In this document: positions 24,413 through 36,223 of the stretch, piece after piece | How positions within the stretch are numbered: the first letter of the stretch is position 1 | Layout: each line of letters begins with the position of its first letter | NCBI RefSeq assembly: GCF_002078875.1 | Contig: NC_034409.1 | Span: 66,437,015-66,501,014, forward strand | Length of the DNA: 64,000 bases | Origin: Numida meleagris | Taxonomy: Eukaryota; Chordata; Aves; Galliformes; Numididae | Direction: 5' to 3' | The notes under the pieces: model-generated | Seen by the model: only the letters and a program-made list of their open reading frames with translations | Database searches by the model: none | Told to the model about the DNA's origin: nothing | Made by a program: the position numbers and the translations under genes

Positions 24413-27400
24413 AGAGTGCAATGCAAACATCACCACTATCCTCAGTAAGAGATTTAGATCTCAGTGTTGGCATAAAAAGGTCGTTTTGGGCCTGAGGGTT
24501 TTGACATTGTTCCTTTAAGTTAGACCCACAACATAAACTATTTTCAACACTTGCCATGAAGAACAAATGACCTTTAGTAACTTGCCCAGAAGACAAATGG
24601 TACGTTAACACAATAAATATACTTTGCTATTATCATGCTTCTTGCCTTAATTTTCAATTAGAAATCTTACATTCTTCCTTTTACACAAAGGACCACACTT
24701 TCATGCTTTGATTTTATAACAGTTTCTTTGCCATTTGTTGGATTGGTAATATTCAGTGTTAATTCTGACTATACAGTAAATTTCCTTCTGTTCAGGGACA
24801 GCATTTTATACTCGTTGCTCAAAGTGAGCTGGATGAAGTGTGTGTATGAAGGAAGGGAGGGGAGAATGAATGAGCATCACAATGCAGGTCTACTGTAAAA
24901 GGAAAGGGAGTAAAATGGGCAGACAGTCCAGAACTAGTGCTGGAAGCATACCTTTTGTTTGACTGAGCTTTGGCAGCATGTAAAATGAGCAGTGAGTGGA
25001 AATTTGAGATGAAACTTTCTCAGTTTACATCAGTAAAGGTAGGAGGTATGGACACGAACATGTTGACTTCCCTTCTGGGAAATGAAGGGCCGGCATCATC
25101 TCTGTGCTCATTTTTTATTTCAGAGTTAAATTTCCAAGCTGGGTTGTTCTGAAGCTACAAACTCATTGTAGAACCAGAAGGTGCATCATAAGTTGTATGA
25201 GGATGAGAACACCAGGTTGTCTACCAGGGATGTTCAGACCACTGCTTGGTCATCTCAATCCCACACTCTGGCAGTGCGGTGCAAGGAAGAGAAGTCTCCA
25301 GTATGTACATGAGAGGGAAGAGCACCTTGAGGGAGGAAAGGCAAAAAGAGATGAGTGCATCAGCTGTCCAGTGCAGTGCTGTGGCTTCCCTAAAGCAGTG
25401 GAGAAAGGAGGGGTGCATTAGATGCTTGTGGGGAGCTGAGTAAAGTTTCCTCAAGAGGATGACATAGAGGATGTCGCTGTCACTCAAGTAATCCCTTGAA
25501 GAAGGGAGAGGGTGCTAGTAGTGCAAAAATAAATGATGAAGGGATTGCACTACACATGGTAAGGAAAGCCTTAGAAAAAGGAGAATGAATTGTCACCTAC
25601 TGAAGTCACAGATGCAGTTCCCTAACATTAGTAGGGATTGGAGGGTGGAATGATCTAATGTGTAATGCAGAGGCTTGTTTGACATTCCTGGACAAGTTGG
25701 TTAATTATTTCTAGGGTTGATAGAGGGCTCTTCATCCTAAAGAAATCCAGAGCATTTTATGCAAAAGTAGATCTTTCAGTTTGCTGATTAGTTTGAGGAT
25801 TATGGTTGTTTCACAGCACATAAGAATATTTTGGAGAAGGATTTTTGAGGGGGTTGGAAAGGAGGAATCGCTTGTTTCAACTGAGCAAAAGTTATTTTAC
25901 AGAACCGGAATTGAATGCTTTGTGTTGAGGATCTTAAATCTTTTGCAAACTTTATTAAATAAGTTAGTAAAGAACTCTTAAGAAAGGCCTTTGAAAATGA
26001 AAAATTGAAATGTTTGGAGTTGCAGTGGTGGTTTTGCATCTCTAGAAATTTTTACTTCTTGATTTTGAATTAAACTGCTAGCTGAATGTGATCTTTGTAG
26101 ATAAACTAGTTGTCTTTTTCTTTCAACAGATGTAATCTCATTTTTTTCCCCATATGTTTATGCCCTTTTATGATCATTGAAGTGGGACTTAAGTAGAGCT
26201 GGAGAAATATGCTGCTCTAAGGCAGTTTTATTAGGGGAAAGCTGAGCTGGGGAGAAGGACCTTAAAGTGGAAGGAATAAAGGGGATGAATGAATTGAAAA
26301 TGAGTGAGAACTGAAAAGAGCTGGGCAGTGTAAGTAATGGTGACGGTTACTTCCTAGAGTAAAAATAAGATTGAGAAAATGAGAATTAAGAATGTGAAGG
26401 GGAAAGAGGGAGTCAAGAGGAAAAAAGGCTTACTAAAAAGGCAAAAATAGGACACTCCACCTTTATTTTAGGGAATACTTTATTTCTCCTTTTCCCTGAG
26501 AAATAACGTATATTTCTAATTTTGGAAGGGAGGATGGGATATCTATTTTTAGGAATTACTGATGTTTCTGGCTGCTCAAGATTCTATACTTAAACACAAA
26601 GAAAAATACAGCAGTGTAAAAGTTAGTGGAACTTAAGAAAATACTTTTGAAAAACACTACCTTAGTAACATCTAAACTTTCATGCCCTTCTACTTCTGAA
26701 GGGACAACACAAGGCCATTATTACTTAAATTTCATATGAACTACAGCCATAGTCCTACAAACACTTACAGGTCATTGGCAATTTTTTTCTTTTAGTGGAA
26801 GCTGATACTCCCATACAATCAGGTGTCACCAGAAGCTCAGGAGTTGAGGGGAAAAAAACTCAATCTTGCTAGACTTGTGATAAATCATGAAAGTTGGATC
26901 TGCTTGTTCGTTCTGGTCTTTAGCCTCAGAAGAGAATTCACCCTTGAAAGGTTTTTTTGAGTGATTTTTTTCTTGAGACAACTGTATGTGCTTGGTCCCT
27001 GGTTGAGGGAGTCTGGGTTCCATTTATTGAGTAGACAAGACTACTAGAAACTGAAAATTCCTTCTAGCAATTCTCAGTCTCACATTTGTTTTTTTTAATT
27101 TTTACTGAAAATTAATCAGTTAAAGCAGGATAGTCATCTTATTGGCCCTCCCATAACTCCTGAGGCAGGTTTTGCTGATCTGTCTTTTGGTTGTTCATCC
27201 TTTTATAGAACAACACTAGGAGCCTTGAGGATACATTTGACTAGCAACCACAGCCAAGCATTCACTGTGTGAGAAGGGGGAAGGTTTGAGGAAAAAAAAG
27301 AAAACCTGGGTCAGCAGTACAAATGGGGAAATGACACCAGCATGGTGGTGAAACAGGATTTCTGCTTTGGTAATTTCTAACTTTCTTTTTAAATGAGTTT

Positions 27401-30400
27401 AGATGTGGATTTTAAGATGAGCTCTTTGAAGCAGAGACAAGGCTGTGCAAGTTTTTTTAAAGAAAAAATTACGAGGGAAAAATGAGTCTTGCTTTCACTC
27501 CCCTCCACTCTTTCTTTCTTACTCTCCACCAATGGTGTATATAGAGAGGAACGTGGTTTTTGACTATATGTCAATGGTCCAGATGCACTCAAGCTGAAAA
27601 TGTGTCATTACTCTTATTAGCATCCCACTGCTGCATCAAACAAGTGCTCCTATATTGTTCAGTTGTTTTCTAATGACATACTGGGTCTTGATCCTCAGTC
27701 CATGTTATAAATGTCATCGATATTTTTGTGGCTGGATTAGTGAAATTGAAATGTGCCAGGTATTTCAAAGGTTGTTCTGTTCTTGCTTGGACACATAAAT
27801 GGTCTTGAACTTGTGGTCTCTGTGTCGTAAGTTCTTGTTCTTAAGAATAATTTCTTATACAACACAATTTTTGTATTTGAATATTTTTTCATTAAATTCA
27901 TCTTTCCATCTCTGTAATTTTACATATAAACCTGGAATTCTTGTATTTCTTATAGGTCAATGCTGAGTTATTTCAAGCCCTCAGTTTTAGTTGTTGTTTT
28001 GGGTAGCACTAGGTAAAAACCACATTCATTCTGTTTTATGGAAGTTTTAAACAGAGCTGAAGTCCTGCATATTGAAATTCATTTTCATATGAGTAATAAG
28101 TAAAGAAACATTTGATTCAGGCATAATAGGCGCATTTATAAGTTTGATTTATGAATGAAAATTTGGAGAAAAAAGATATCTCATTCTGCCCATCAATTTG
28201 GGGAGTAGATATCTCTTTCAAGTACTGTAAATAATGGTAGGTTGGCAGCTCAACCTCTGAGCAGACCAAGAGCAGCAGGATCCACTGAAGTCTAAGCTCT
28301 AGGAAGCTGACACAAGGAACAGCTTTGCTAGTGCAAGAAGAGGTAATTCTCAGAAATATCTAAGTGGCTGAGTATGTAAAACTGAATAGTGATATCAAGA
28401 ATCCGAAGGAAAAAAGAAAAAACACATGAGTACAGGCAGAGTGAATTGTGTGAAAACCAAGCATATGAGAAGCTGAAAGAGGAGACAGGAGGGAGATGCT
28501 GTCAGAGAAACTAGAGTTGAATGAAAATTCTCCTCTTCTGGAGGAAATAGATCATAGGCAGATGGTGAAACACTGGTTATCAAGTATTGCTATTTGCAGA
28601 GGACTGATTTCCCATTGCTTCTGCAGAATTGCTTCAGTCATTCAGAGCAGAGCAAAATGTGTAACAACCCCAGTTTGTTAATTTACTGGAGTCTCAATGT
28701 GTTTGCATATATGCAAAGTGGTAAATGTGCCTTTGCTCTTGGTCCTCTGGCAGCAGTCTCTGCATTATGCTCCTTGTTGCCAGAAGCCATGTAGCTGACC
28801 ATAGTATGGCCCTGTGCCCTGCTCCTTGGCCATGGATGCAGAATGCATTGCTGGGAGTAGTTCTGGGATGTGAAGCATATGCCTGTATTTTCTTATTTAA
28901 CCACACTGAACTGTTAGTGTAAGATAAAGCAGTTTTACAGGGTAGATTAATGTGGGCAGTCTTTCTCCTAGTTTATTAAATTTCTAAGATGTCTATGAGA
29001 GGACAGAACCGAAAGTGTGGAACACAGGTTTGTTGGACTCCTGTCACCTACTGAGTGAATTACTTGTATCATTTGGTGTACTTAGAGTAAGGTGGGGTTT
29101 GAGGACAGCTGTAGTGAGAAGGTAAGTTTGAATCTTATGAGTCAACAGGAGATTCAGGCTAGTTGGGAGGCTTCAGGAGTTTTGTTGATAGTGGGAAGAA
29201 GCTGAAAGTTGATGATACTTGTTTAGTGTAAATACTGGAAGTCGTCAAAATCTTGAGTTTGAGGAAAGGGAAGTCAGTGGCAAGAAAGTAAATCCATGAA
29301 GTATGAGCACACAGGAGAAGTGGGAGCTCAGTTCTCCAGCATGAGTTTACGTTCTGAGGTTCATAAGGCAAATCTGATTCCTACAGCCCCAACTTGGTTG
29401 TGCCAGCACAGAATTAAATAGAATTAGTGTGGAAAATGGGACTGTCAGCTTGAATATAGAGGTTGGAAAGTGAGACTGCACTTCTGAGAGGAAGTCGGTT
29501 AGAATACTAATTGGCCTATATGTTTCCCAGGTTTTCTATTTCGCTTAGCTTCAAAAGAAAATCTTTTTTTTAAAGAGGCCAAACTGGAAGTAGATAACAG
29601 TAATATTACCTGGTCTCGTTGCCTGGTTTAAGTGTAGTGCCAAATCAGAAAGGTAATGAGGACCTCCAAAAGCACAGAAGTGAATGGCAGGTACTGCAGA
29701 GCTTTCAGAGCAACCTTTCCGTGTAAGAGAACATCATGTTGGCTGGTGAATATCAGTTTCAGTAGAGTTGCAGTAGAAAATCTATGCTATACAAATTAAC
29801 TTGCTCTGCAGTAGCATTTTCTTGCATTTTGGTTTTAATTAGTCATAATTAAAATCATAATGATAAGTTATGCAGTGCATTTTTGCTGATGGCTTCTATA
29901 GCTTTAAGCTTTTCTTTTTGCTTGATTTTCTACACCCAGAAGTTGGCTGGTAGGGCTCTTCAGTCCTACTAGGCAAAAACATTGTCACTACTGCTGAAAG
30001 ATTAAACTTGCCCAGAATCTGGGCTACTCTCACCCAGGTAAAGAAGAGTCTTAAACATGAGCTGGTGCCATGACCTAACAGCTGCTTTGCCTGCAAAAAC
30101 ATCTTCCTCCCACTAAAACTTTATTAGCAGTTGTGTAGCTTCATCAGTGGGAGTAGTGATAGGACATAGTCTAATGTAAACACAGCGCAGGTGGCCATGT
30201 GGGGATTTTATCACAAGGGCATCTGGCCCTGTTGTGAACAAAGCTACATGTATAAGCAATCACATGATTTCTACCACTGGGGGAACAGAGCTGGTTTTAA
30301 TAATGGTGGGAATTGCGAGAGAAAACAAGTGAGTGTCGTGTGTGAGAATGGTGGGGCCTTGTCCTTGGTGTGTGTAAACCCTTCTTTATGTCTCTTTCCT

Positions 30401-31500
30401 AGCTGGCCAGGTCAGGCTGTTCCTTACAGAGATACAAGATAGAGTGCACAGGTCATAAATGAGTTTTAATTTTAGTAGTGGGGATTGCTGCTATTCCTCA
30501 TTTAGCACAAAGGTGAGATCTGAGAGGCAAAAGCTCTTTCAGCCAGGCAGGCTGAAGCCCCAGTTTGGCTGCAGAGGAAATCTATTACTCATTTCCTGAC
30601 TTCTCTTAAAATAGAGAACACCTTGCTGCCCTACCGTGTCTAAGAAGACACATAATCGCTAATCTTTTTGTCAGAATAATAAAAGTGACAAGGGGATTCC
30701 CCCGAATGTTTGATATTTTCTGCTGTGCGGCTTCAGCAGTCCCAGAATAGCCCAGCAAGAATCTGCTCTGAAACGGGAAGTTGAAGAGTGCAAGCTGGGC
30801 TCACACACACCCCTTTTCTGCTCTGGGCTTACTGGAAACTTGTGTCTTTGTTTCAAGAAATAAGCAAAGGGGCAAAGTAGGAGAGTGGCGATGGACTTCT
30901 GTCCAGAAAAGAAAGTGTCATTAAGGAGAGGAAGAGAAACTGCTCCTTCTCAAAGAAAAACTTGAGGGGAAGATACTGAAATGGGCCATGCATGAGTTCA
31001 CTCTGACTCCTTACCCGTAACACAGCCTGGTTCTCCAGTATGCTTAAGATGTGAATGGGTTTTGTGTTTGTATTGCAGTTCTGGATAAGCACGTGGCATC
31101 TTCCTGGTATAGTTATGCAACGTGAGAGCTAAGGAAAATGCTATTTCCATGGACTGAAATTGCAAGTGCTCTGGGTGGTTGTACATACTGAGCTTACAGA
31201 TGTGGTATGCTGGTCTGAAGACAGTTGTGTGAACAAAGCCATGTCTGCTCTCTCAAGAAGGTGAGCAAGAGATCAGTGGGCACACTGGAATCTGTGTCTT
31301 TCACTGCACTGGTACAGATAAATAGTGCAATTTTTATATGTTGAGAAGATACAAACTTTGCCAGCATATGCGAACAGTGTTCTAAGCTGAAGGCATTCAG
31401 CTCTCCTTGGCTGATATTTGCAGTTCTTAAATTTGGCCTGCTTTGTGAGCAGAATCTGGCATTGATGCTGAGGCTGGATTTGAGAAGTGGGTTTTCATGG
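24413..31500. other. Non-coding stretch, no gene seen
   Basis: Seven kilobases without a supportable exon. A long purine-rich section on the plus strand lies at about 26234-26453. A degenerate ZNF143-like motif lies at 28845-28867. Open frames are short and unrecognised. Confidence 0.55.
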
Positions 31501-31591
31501 AGCTTGGTGGCCCTGCCTGCGGCAGGGAGGTTGGAGCTTGATTATCCTTGAGGTCCCTTCCAGCCCAAGCCATTCTATGATATGATTCTGG
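31501..31591 (+). repeat. CR1 LINE 3' end fragment
   Basis: The segment GAGGTCCCTTCCAGCCCAAG, followed by CCATTCTATGATATGATTCT, is the hallmark CR1 3' terminus on the plus strand, with a slightly disrupted octamer repeat tail. Only about 90 bp remain, so this is a severely 5'-truncated, non-coding copy. Such truncation is the normal result of CR1 retrotransposition. The upstream limit is uncertain and could be nearer 31480. Confidence 0.9.
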
Positions 31592-32028
31592 TGTGGAGTC
31601 TTCAGCACTCCAGGCAGTTGGGCAGATGTGCATGGTGGAGCTCTTGGGCAGAGAGAGGAATTGAAGATCTGAGCCTTGTCTAAGTGCCTGTGCAGACCCC
31701 TCTGAGAACCTTCCTTAAAATTGCAGTGTTGAGCACTGGAGACTCTGGATCTGGAGTTCATTGTTATAGTTATCTAAACTTTATTTCTGAATAAGTAAAA
31801 CTTTGCAGTGGGGAAGACATGCCAGAGAAGCGCTGTGCTGGAGATCAGAAGCATGTCTTTTAAAAGCTTTCCATTGAGCATGGGGTCTGCCTAAGCAGCT
31901 GCTGGCAGAGAAATAAATACACTGATTACTTGATGTAAATGGAAAAATCTTTAAAATTAATTTAAAACTTTGTAGTATGCTTCAAAGGGATGTTATTTCT
32001 ACCCCTCAGTCAATTCTGGGTATATTTG
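31592..32028. other. Non-coding stretch between two repeats
   Basis: About 440 bp of AT-rich sequence between the CR1 tail and repeat copy B. I see no gene, splice site or repeat in it. Confidence 0.6.
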
Positions 32029-32365
32029 TGTAGCAGAAATGCTAAGTCATGGCCTGAACCAGTGATTGAGCACCTGGTGGGAAGGCAGGGCCAACCCAGG
32101 GGAGCTCAGGTGCATGCAGCGCACCTGAGTGACTGGAAGGGGTAGAGCCAGGATCCACCCCTTCCCAGGCCTCACTTAAGGGTTGGCAGTGGAGGTGAGG
32201 GTATTCTGCTGGAGATCCCCGCCTACCTGAGGCCTTCTAAAGGTAAGCAGTTTCTTTCCTTTATTTCTGTGGCCCATGGCTGTTGTATTTGAGCAAATCC
32301 TCACTTGCTGCAGCCTAGGACTCAGCTGCTCTGCTGTTGTTGCTGTACTTTTCCACTGTGTTACA
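32029..32365 (+). repeat. Dispersed hairpin-bearing repeat, copy B (solo-LTR-like)
   Basis: Second copy of the block at 6282-6603, in the same orientation. It starts TGTAGCAG and ends GTTACA, so the termini form a short inverted repeat (TGTAGC and TGTAAC). The two hairpins are kept: CTCAGGTGC/GCACCTGAG at 32105-32129, and a 12-bp stem at 32135-32165 with one A-C mismatch. The donor-like AAAG|GTAAGC (32239-32248) is also kept. The flanks ATTTG and GTTAG do not form a target-site duplication. Divergence from copy A shows neither insertion is very recent. A solo LTR is favoured from the termini and length; the exact family is not asserted. Confidence 0.75.
32105..32165 (+). other. Tandem stem-loops inside repeat copy B
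   Basis: Stem 1 pairs 32105-32113 with 32121-32129. Stem 2 pairs 32135-32146 with 32154-32165. Stem 1 keeps a 9-bp helix although its sequence and position have shifted relative to copy A, which hints that pairing may matter more than sequence. Confidence 0.7.
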
Positions 32366-33319
32366 GTTAGCATTACAATGTTAGTTACAGTGCTGGCAAC
32401 TTTACCATTTTCTAATAATTGAGGGGAAAAAAACAGATCCATAATGAACAGAAATCATATTAATTCCACGGACTTCAGTGAAACTCAGTAACTGGATGTC
32501 ACATGCCCTGTACTGATCTGTGGGTGATGTTCAAAAAGAAAAAGTGATGTTGTGTCACAGCATTTGATGCTGCCTGTTAGCATTTACTGCTGGTCTCTGA
32601 ATACCGCAATTTAACAGTGTTGAAAGGAATACTACGATGTGCCACTGCCTCTCCAGGCAGGAGGAAGGAGACTTGGTGGAAGAGCGCTTGTCACACTGTG
32701 TCCCCTGGCAGGTGTGTATCGTATGCAGTATCCCCCAGCAGGCATGGGGTGCTCACAGAGGAAAGCCCTGGCTGCAGGCCTTTGCCAGGGGCCCCTGCTT
32801 CCTAGCTGATGCATAGCTCCTGCCCCTTGCCTGTCTTCTGCGTTCTCAAAGGAGGCTGCATGGGGCTTTCTGGAGATGGAGAGACCACGGCCCCAATGCC
32901 CAGTTTGCCCTGTAGCTGAGTTGTAAGAGGTTACCATCCCTTTAGACTTAATAAAAAGTAATTAGTAATTGAATGCAGTAAATATGTATAGTGAGAAAGA
33001 GAAGGCAGAAGGAGGATTTTTGGCTCTTCATTGTATTTTGAATGAGAAGAAAAAGCTGCTCTTTTTACAAACAGTGCATTTTGATACTGCCTACAGTAAA
33101 TGGTGCTTGAATGCATAAAGGGTCTGAAATAAGCCTGAGTATCAGTAATTCCAGAGTTCAGGCTCTGTTAACATCTTGAATATAACCTCTCCCACTCAGA
33201 AAAATCACTTAAGCATAGATATACATGTGTATAAACATCTAAAGTGCAGCGCTATGTGTTACACTTCTAGAGTATGAACTGCATGGACATTGCAGCTTCC
33301 TTTTGATCTTCTCTTGCAG
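32366..33319. other. Non-coding stretch, GC-richer patch
   Basis: Sequence at 32630-32930 is GC-richer than its surroundings and has open frames on both strands of 60-100 codons, none recognisable. An AATAAA at 32949-32954 follows it. No splice sites support an exon. Confidence 0.5.
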
Positions 33320-33343
33320 AAACACCACTAAAATGACTAAAAC
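33320..33343 (+). other. Possible 24-nt microexon
   Basis: A good acceptor (GATCTTCTCTTGCAG, ending at 33319) and a consensus donor (GTGAGT at 33344) flank exactly 24 bases. The length would preserve reading frame. One frame is closed by TAA and another is open (NTTKMTK). With no adjoining exon recognised, this may be chance pairing of splice-like sites. Confidence 0.15.
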
Positions 33344-33477
33344 GTGAGTTTTGCAGTTTTCATTTTTGTTGGGGAGCCTCTCGGTGGAGGAGCTTTTTCT
33401 TGCGTGATTTCAAGACTCACTGAGTCTTCAAAGAGCTGCCTTCATCTCTCTGATAATGAGCAGTACACAAGGTTGAA

Positions 33478-33551
33478 TTCTGCCCTTAGCTGTGCTGATG
33501 CAGCTGCCACTGACTTCAGTGGGAGCTGGATGTGCACATTCAAGGGCAGAA
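33478..33551. repeat. 74-bp palindromic element (ancient MITE-like relic)
   Basis: A symmetrical inverted repeat centred between 33514 and 33515. The outer arms TTCTGCCCTT (33478-33487) and AAGGGCAGAA (33542-33551) match perfectly, and so does the centre CCACTGACTTCAGTGG apart from its two middle bases. By hand, about 29 of 37 arm positions pair. The core is the TGACTTCAGTGGG motif of old sauropsid/amniote interspersed repeats that start TTCTGC or GATCCTGC. A non-autonomous DNA transposon (MITE) origin is inferred from the symmetry. Confidence 0.65.
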
Positions 33552-35092
33552 CGTGGAGCGTCATTTTTCAGGTGCACGTAAATGCTGTTGGAGGCTATGC
33601 TGAGGTCACGTAGCATTGCTGGCAGAGAGCCATGTGAGATAAAGTGGACTATGTTTTATCTTCCTCAGGATGCTTACTTCTAGGGCTTCTTGTGTTGTCA
33701 GAGATGAGGACATAGACTTAAAGTCTCTTCAGTTGGTGAATATTTTTTAATTATATCTAATGTGTTAATTTCTTGCTGTGAACTGTGCTGTAACAGTGTT
33801 GTGTGCTGTTGATCAGCTCCTGCATTCCTCTGTAGAAGTGGCTGCGTTTTCAGAGATGAAACACTATGAAAATTCTACAACCAGGGAGATGAGTATACAA
33901 TTACAGTCAGTAATTTCTTTAGCTTAAAATACTTAAACTTTTTTAATACAATGCATATTATGGCTTGGAATGAGATCAGGAGAAAGCAGTATGTACAGTT
34001 CTGGTATTTTGCCTTAGGAATCTTTCCCTGTGGCTGGAATTGTATTAAGGAAACACTACCAAAAAGTCAATGTCTTTCTTTTTTATTGCTTCATGTATGG
34101 TGAAAGTATGGAAATTAAATTAGGGTCCACACTGATGAGTGATTTCATGTGCTGGAGACTCCTCCTATGTTGCATGTTCAGGTTCTCCTGAAAGAGAGAG
34201 CTTTAAGAATGAGTTTTGTTTGCTTATCTGAATGCTGTTCAGGCGAACTTTGGAGCACTGTGTTTTAGCCTCTTTTAATAAATCTTTAAAACGCAAATCT
34301 GCTTCTGAAATTTGTGAACATCTCATGGAAAAATGGTCTGGAAACCTGTGTGTGTATAGTGTATACATTTCTGTGAGTGCAAACATATATGTGTATGTAT
34401 ACTTACACACACTAACAGATGTGTTATTTCGGTTTGTGTAATTTTAGTGAGGTTATTTTGTGTGAGGCAGAGATCCTGAAGCTATAAAAGCTACTTGTGT
34501 TGCATTATGGTGCCAAAGGACTATGGATGTAAATCTTATCGCATGTTGGTATTTTAGTTTTTTAAATTCAGATGATGAATATATCTGAAATGCCAAAATA
34601 TTTAGGCATTCTAATCCAAATGATATGAGTAAGAGGATAAGTATTCTTCATTAAAACTATATAATTTTTCCCAAATGAACAGAAAAACCCAAGGCTAAAC
34701 CTGTTATTCTTCACTAAAAATAGTGTTGCATCCAAAGTCTCTCTTAAAGTCACCTGTGATGCTAGAAGAGGCCCCAAAGACATATTCTTGACAAAAAGCA
34801 TTTCCTCAACTATGCACTTTGATTTCTTCTCTTTTTTAATTTTATTTCCTTCAGAAAAGAATAACCTAACAGGAGCAATTCCGTTTTCAGATTCCTTTTT
34901 CACTTGACTGAATGATGGGAGAAGAAAATTCCATACTGAACTTGACTTACAAAGAGCCGCATCTCCAGGAAAACAGGAGATATTCAATATTCAAGTATTT
35001 ATTCAAGTAATTCAAACTGATGGGGAAAACCATAAAGTGGAAAGGCCACTGAGCAAAAGTGTCTGTAGTGATGCTGGTTTAGTTAGCTCAAT

Positions 35093-35134
35093 AGAGAGGA
35101 ACTGCTAGAGAGGAACTGCTAGAGAGGAATCTAG
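35093..35134 (+). repeat. Tandem repeat, 14 bp x 3
   Basis: AGAGAGGAACTGCT occurs twice without change (35093-35106 and 35107-35120), followed by a third unit, AGAGAGGAATCTAG, that departs only after its ninth base. This is a short minisatellite-like local duplication. Confidence 0.85.
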
Positions 35135-35835
35135 TTAGTCTTACTAAAAAAAATTCAGAACAATAAAAGCTAATGAGGAATTATCAGTGATTAAACTTAT
35201 TTTACAGTGTAGGGTTTGGGTCTGATTCAGTGATGCTTTTTTGAGTCCAACTATCAGAAATATGTCTTTGTTATTTTTTCTTTGCGTACTGCATGTGAGC
35301 TTATGAGTAAAACTTTGATAGGACACTGCTCCACAGCATAAGATATCTTCAAAGGGATTCATGGAAGACTGTCTTGAATAGTTCTTCCAAAAAATGTCTA
35401 CTCACTAAGCAATGATTACGAGCTGGAAAGTAACCCCAGTAGAGGATTTACAGTGAAGTTGCCCCTTCCGTAACTCCCTGGTCTGCGTGCCTTGGTTTGC
35501 AAATGAACAACCTGCTGTTGCTGATCCTGCCACTGTTACTGTGACAGAGTTTAATATACACACTTGAAGCTTACTGCTTCTTTTGTCCTTTGTCAAAAGC
35601 TTGTGCTCACTGGAAAATACAGCATGGATGATGTGTCTGAAGAACAGATATTCGTGATTGCAAATATCAAGAGTACAACAAGGTGTACTTCCACCAGCAC
35701 AAGTGGTGGTGTAGAGCTGCAGTGGTAATATGAAGGAGGAGTGTAATGTCTGCTGTGGACAGGTCCCCTTTGGCCAGTTGCATGTCTTATGCCGCGCGGT
35801 GGTGCTCATGCGATCCAGCAAGGATGGCTTGGCCT

Positions 35836-35850
35836 TTTTTTTTTTTTTTG
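35836..35850 (+). repeat. T15 homopolymer
   Basis: An uninterrupted run of fifteen T residues. It could be the reverse-complemented poly(A) of a retroposed sequence, but no recognisable inserted body adjoins it. Confidence 0.8.
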
Positions 35851-36143
35851 GGTCTGGGCAGGTTTCTTTTCTGCTGTAGAGCCATAACTAGTGACAGTGC
35901 ATGTCTTGGCTTTGTGCCGTAGTATTACGCAGGTACTTCTGCTGATGAATGCAGAATTCAGGATGTGGAGGCTGGATAGATGGGAGGTATCCTTCCTTCA
36001 CTTGTCTCTCTGCACTAATAATTTACATGTTATAGATCATCATGGCTCAGTAAGCACCTGGCTGTATTTCTAGTATGAAAACAGGTTTTCCTTATGACAG
36101 AAATCAGTGCACTAATTTGGTTTTATTCCTCTTCTTGAGACAG

Positions 36144-36223
36144 TACTACGAAGGGTGTGTCGTCCAGATGGATTTATTCAAGCACTGTATGAAAATGGCC
36201 ATTACAAAAATAGGCACAGTCCT
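36144..36223 (+). CDS. Candidate internal coding exon, product unknown
   Basis: An 80-nt segment with a pyrimidine-rich acceptor (TTTTATTCCTCTTCTTGAGACAG, ending at 36143) and a strong donor, CCT|GTAAGT. One frame is open throughout: it takes two bases to finish a split codon, then 26 whole codons, and ends in phase 0. The peptide includes LRRVCRP and then DGFIQALYENGHYKNRHSP, a balanced, soluble-looking composition unlike the biased translations common in this window. A second frame is also open until TAA just at the donor. I do not recognise the protein family and found no partner exon nearby, which would fit a gene with very long introns. It could instead be a chance pairing of splice-like signals or a pseudo-exon. 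Coding status rests on composition and splice sites only. Confidence 0.35.

Larger units (their letters stand above)
33552..36143. other. Non-coding stretch, no gene seen
   Basis: Contains a purine-pyrimidine alternating patch near 34347-34412 (GT/TA-rich), a 14-bp tandem repeat at 35093-35134 and a T15 run at 35836-35850. Two minus-strand open frames of about 139 codons (34568-34987 and 35405-35821) are unrecognised and lack protein-like composition. Confidence 0.55.
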
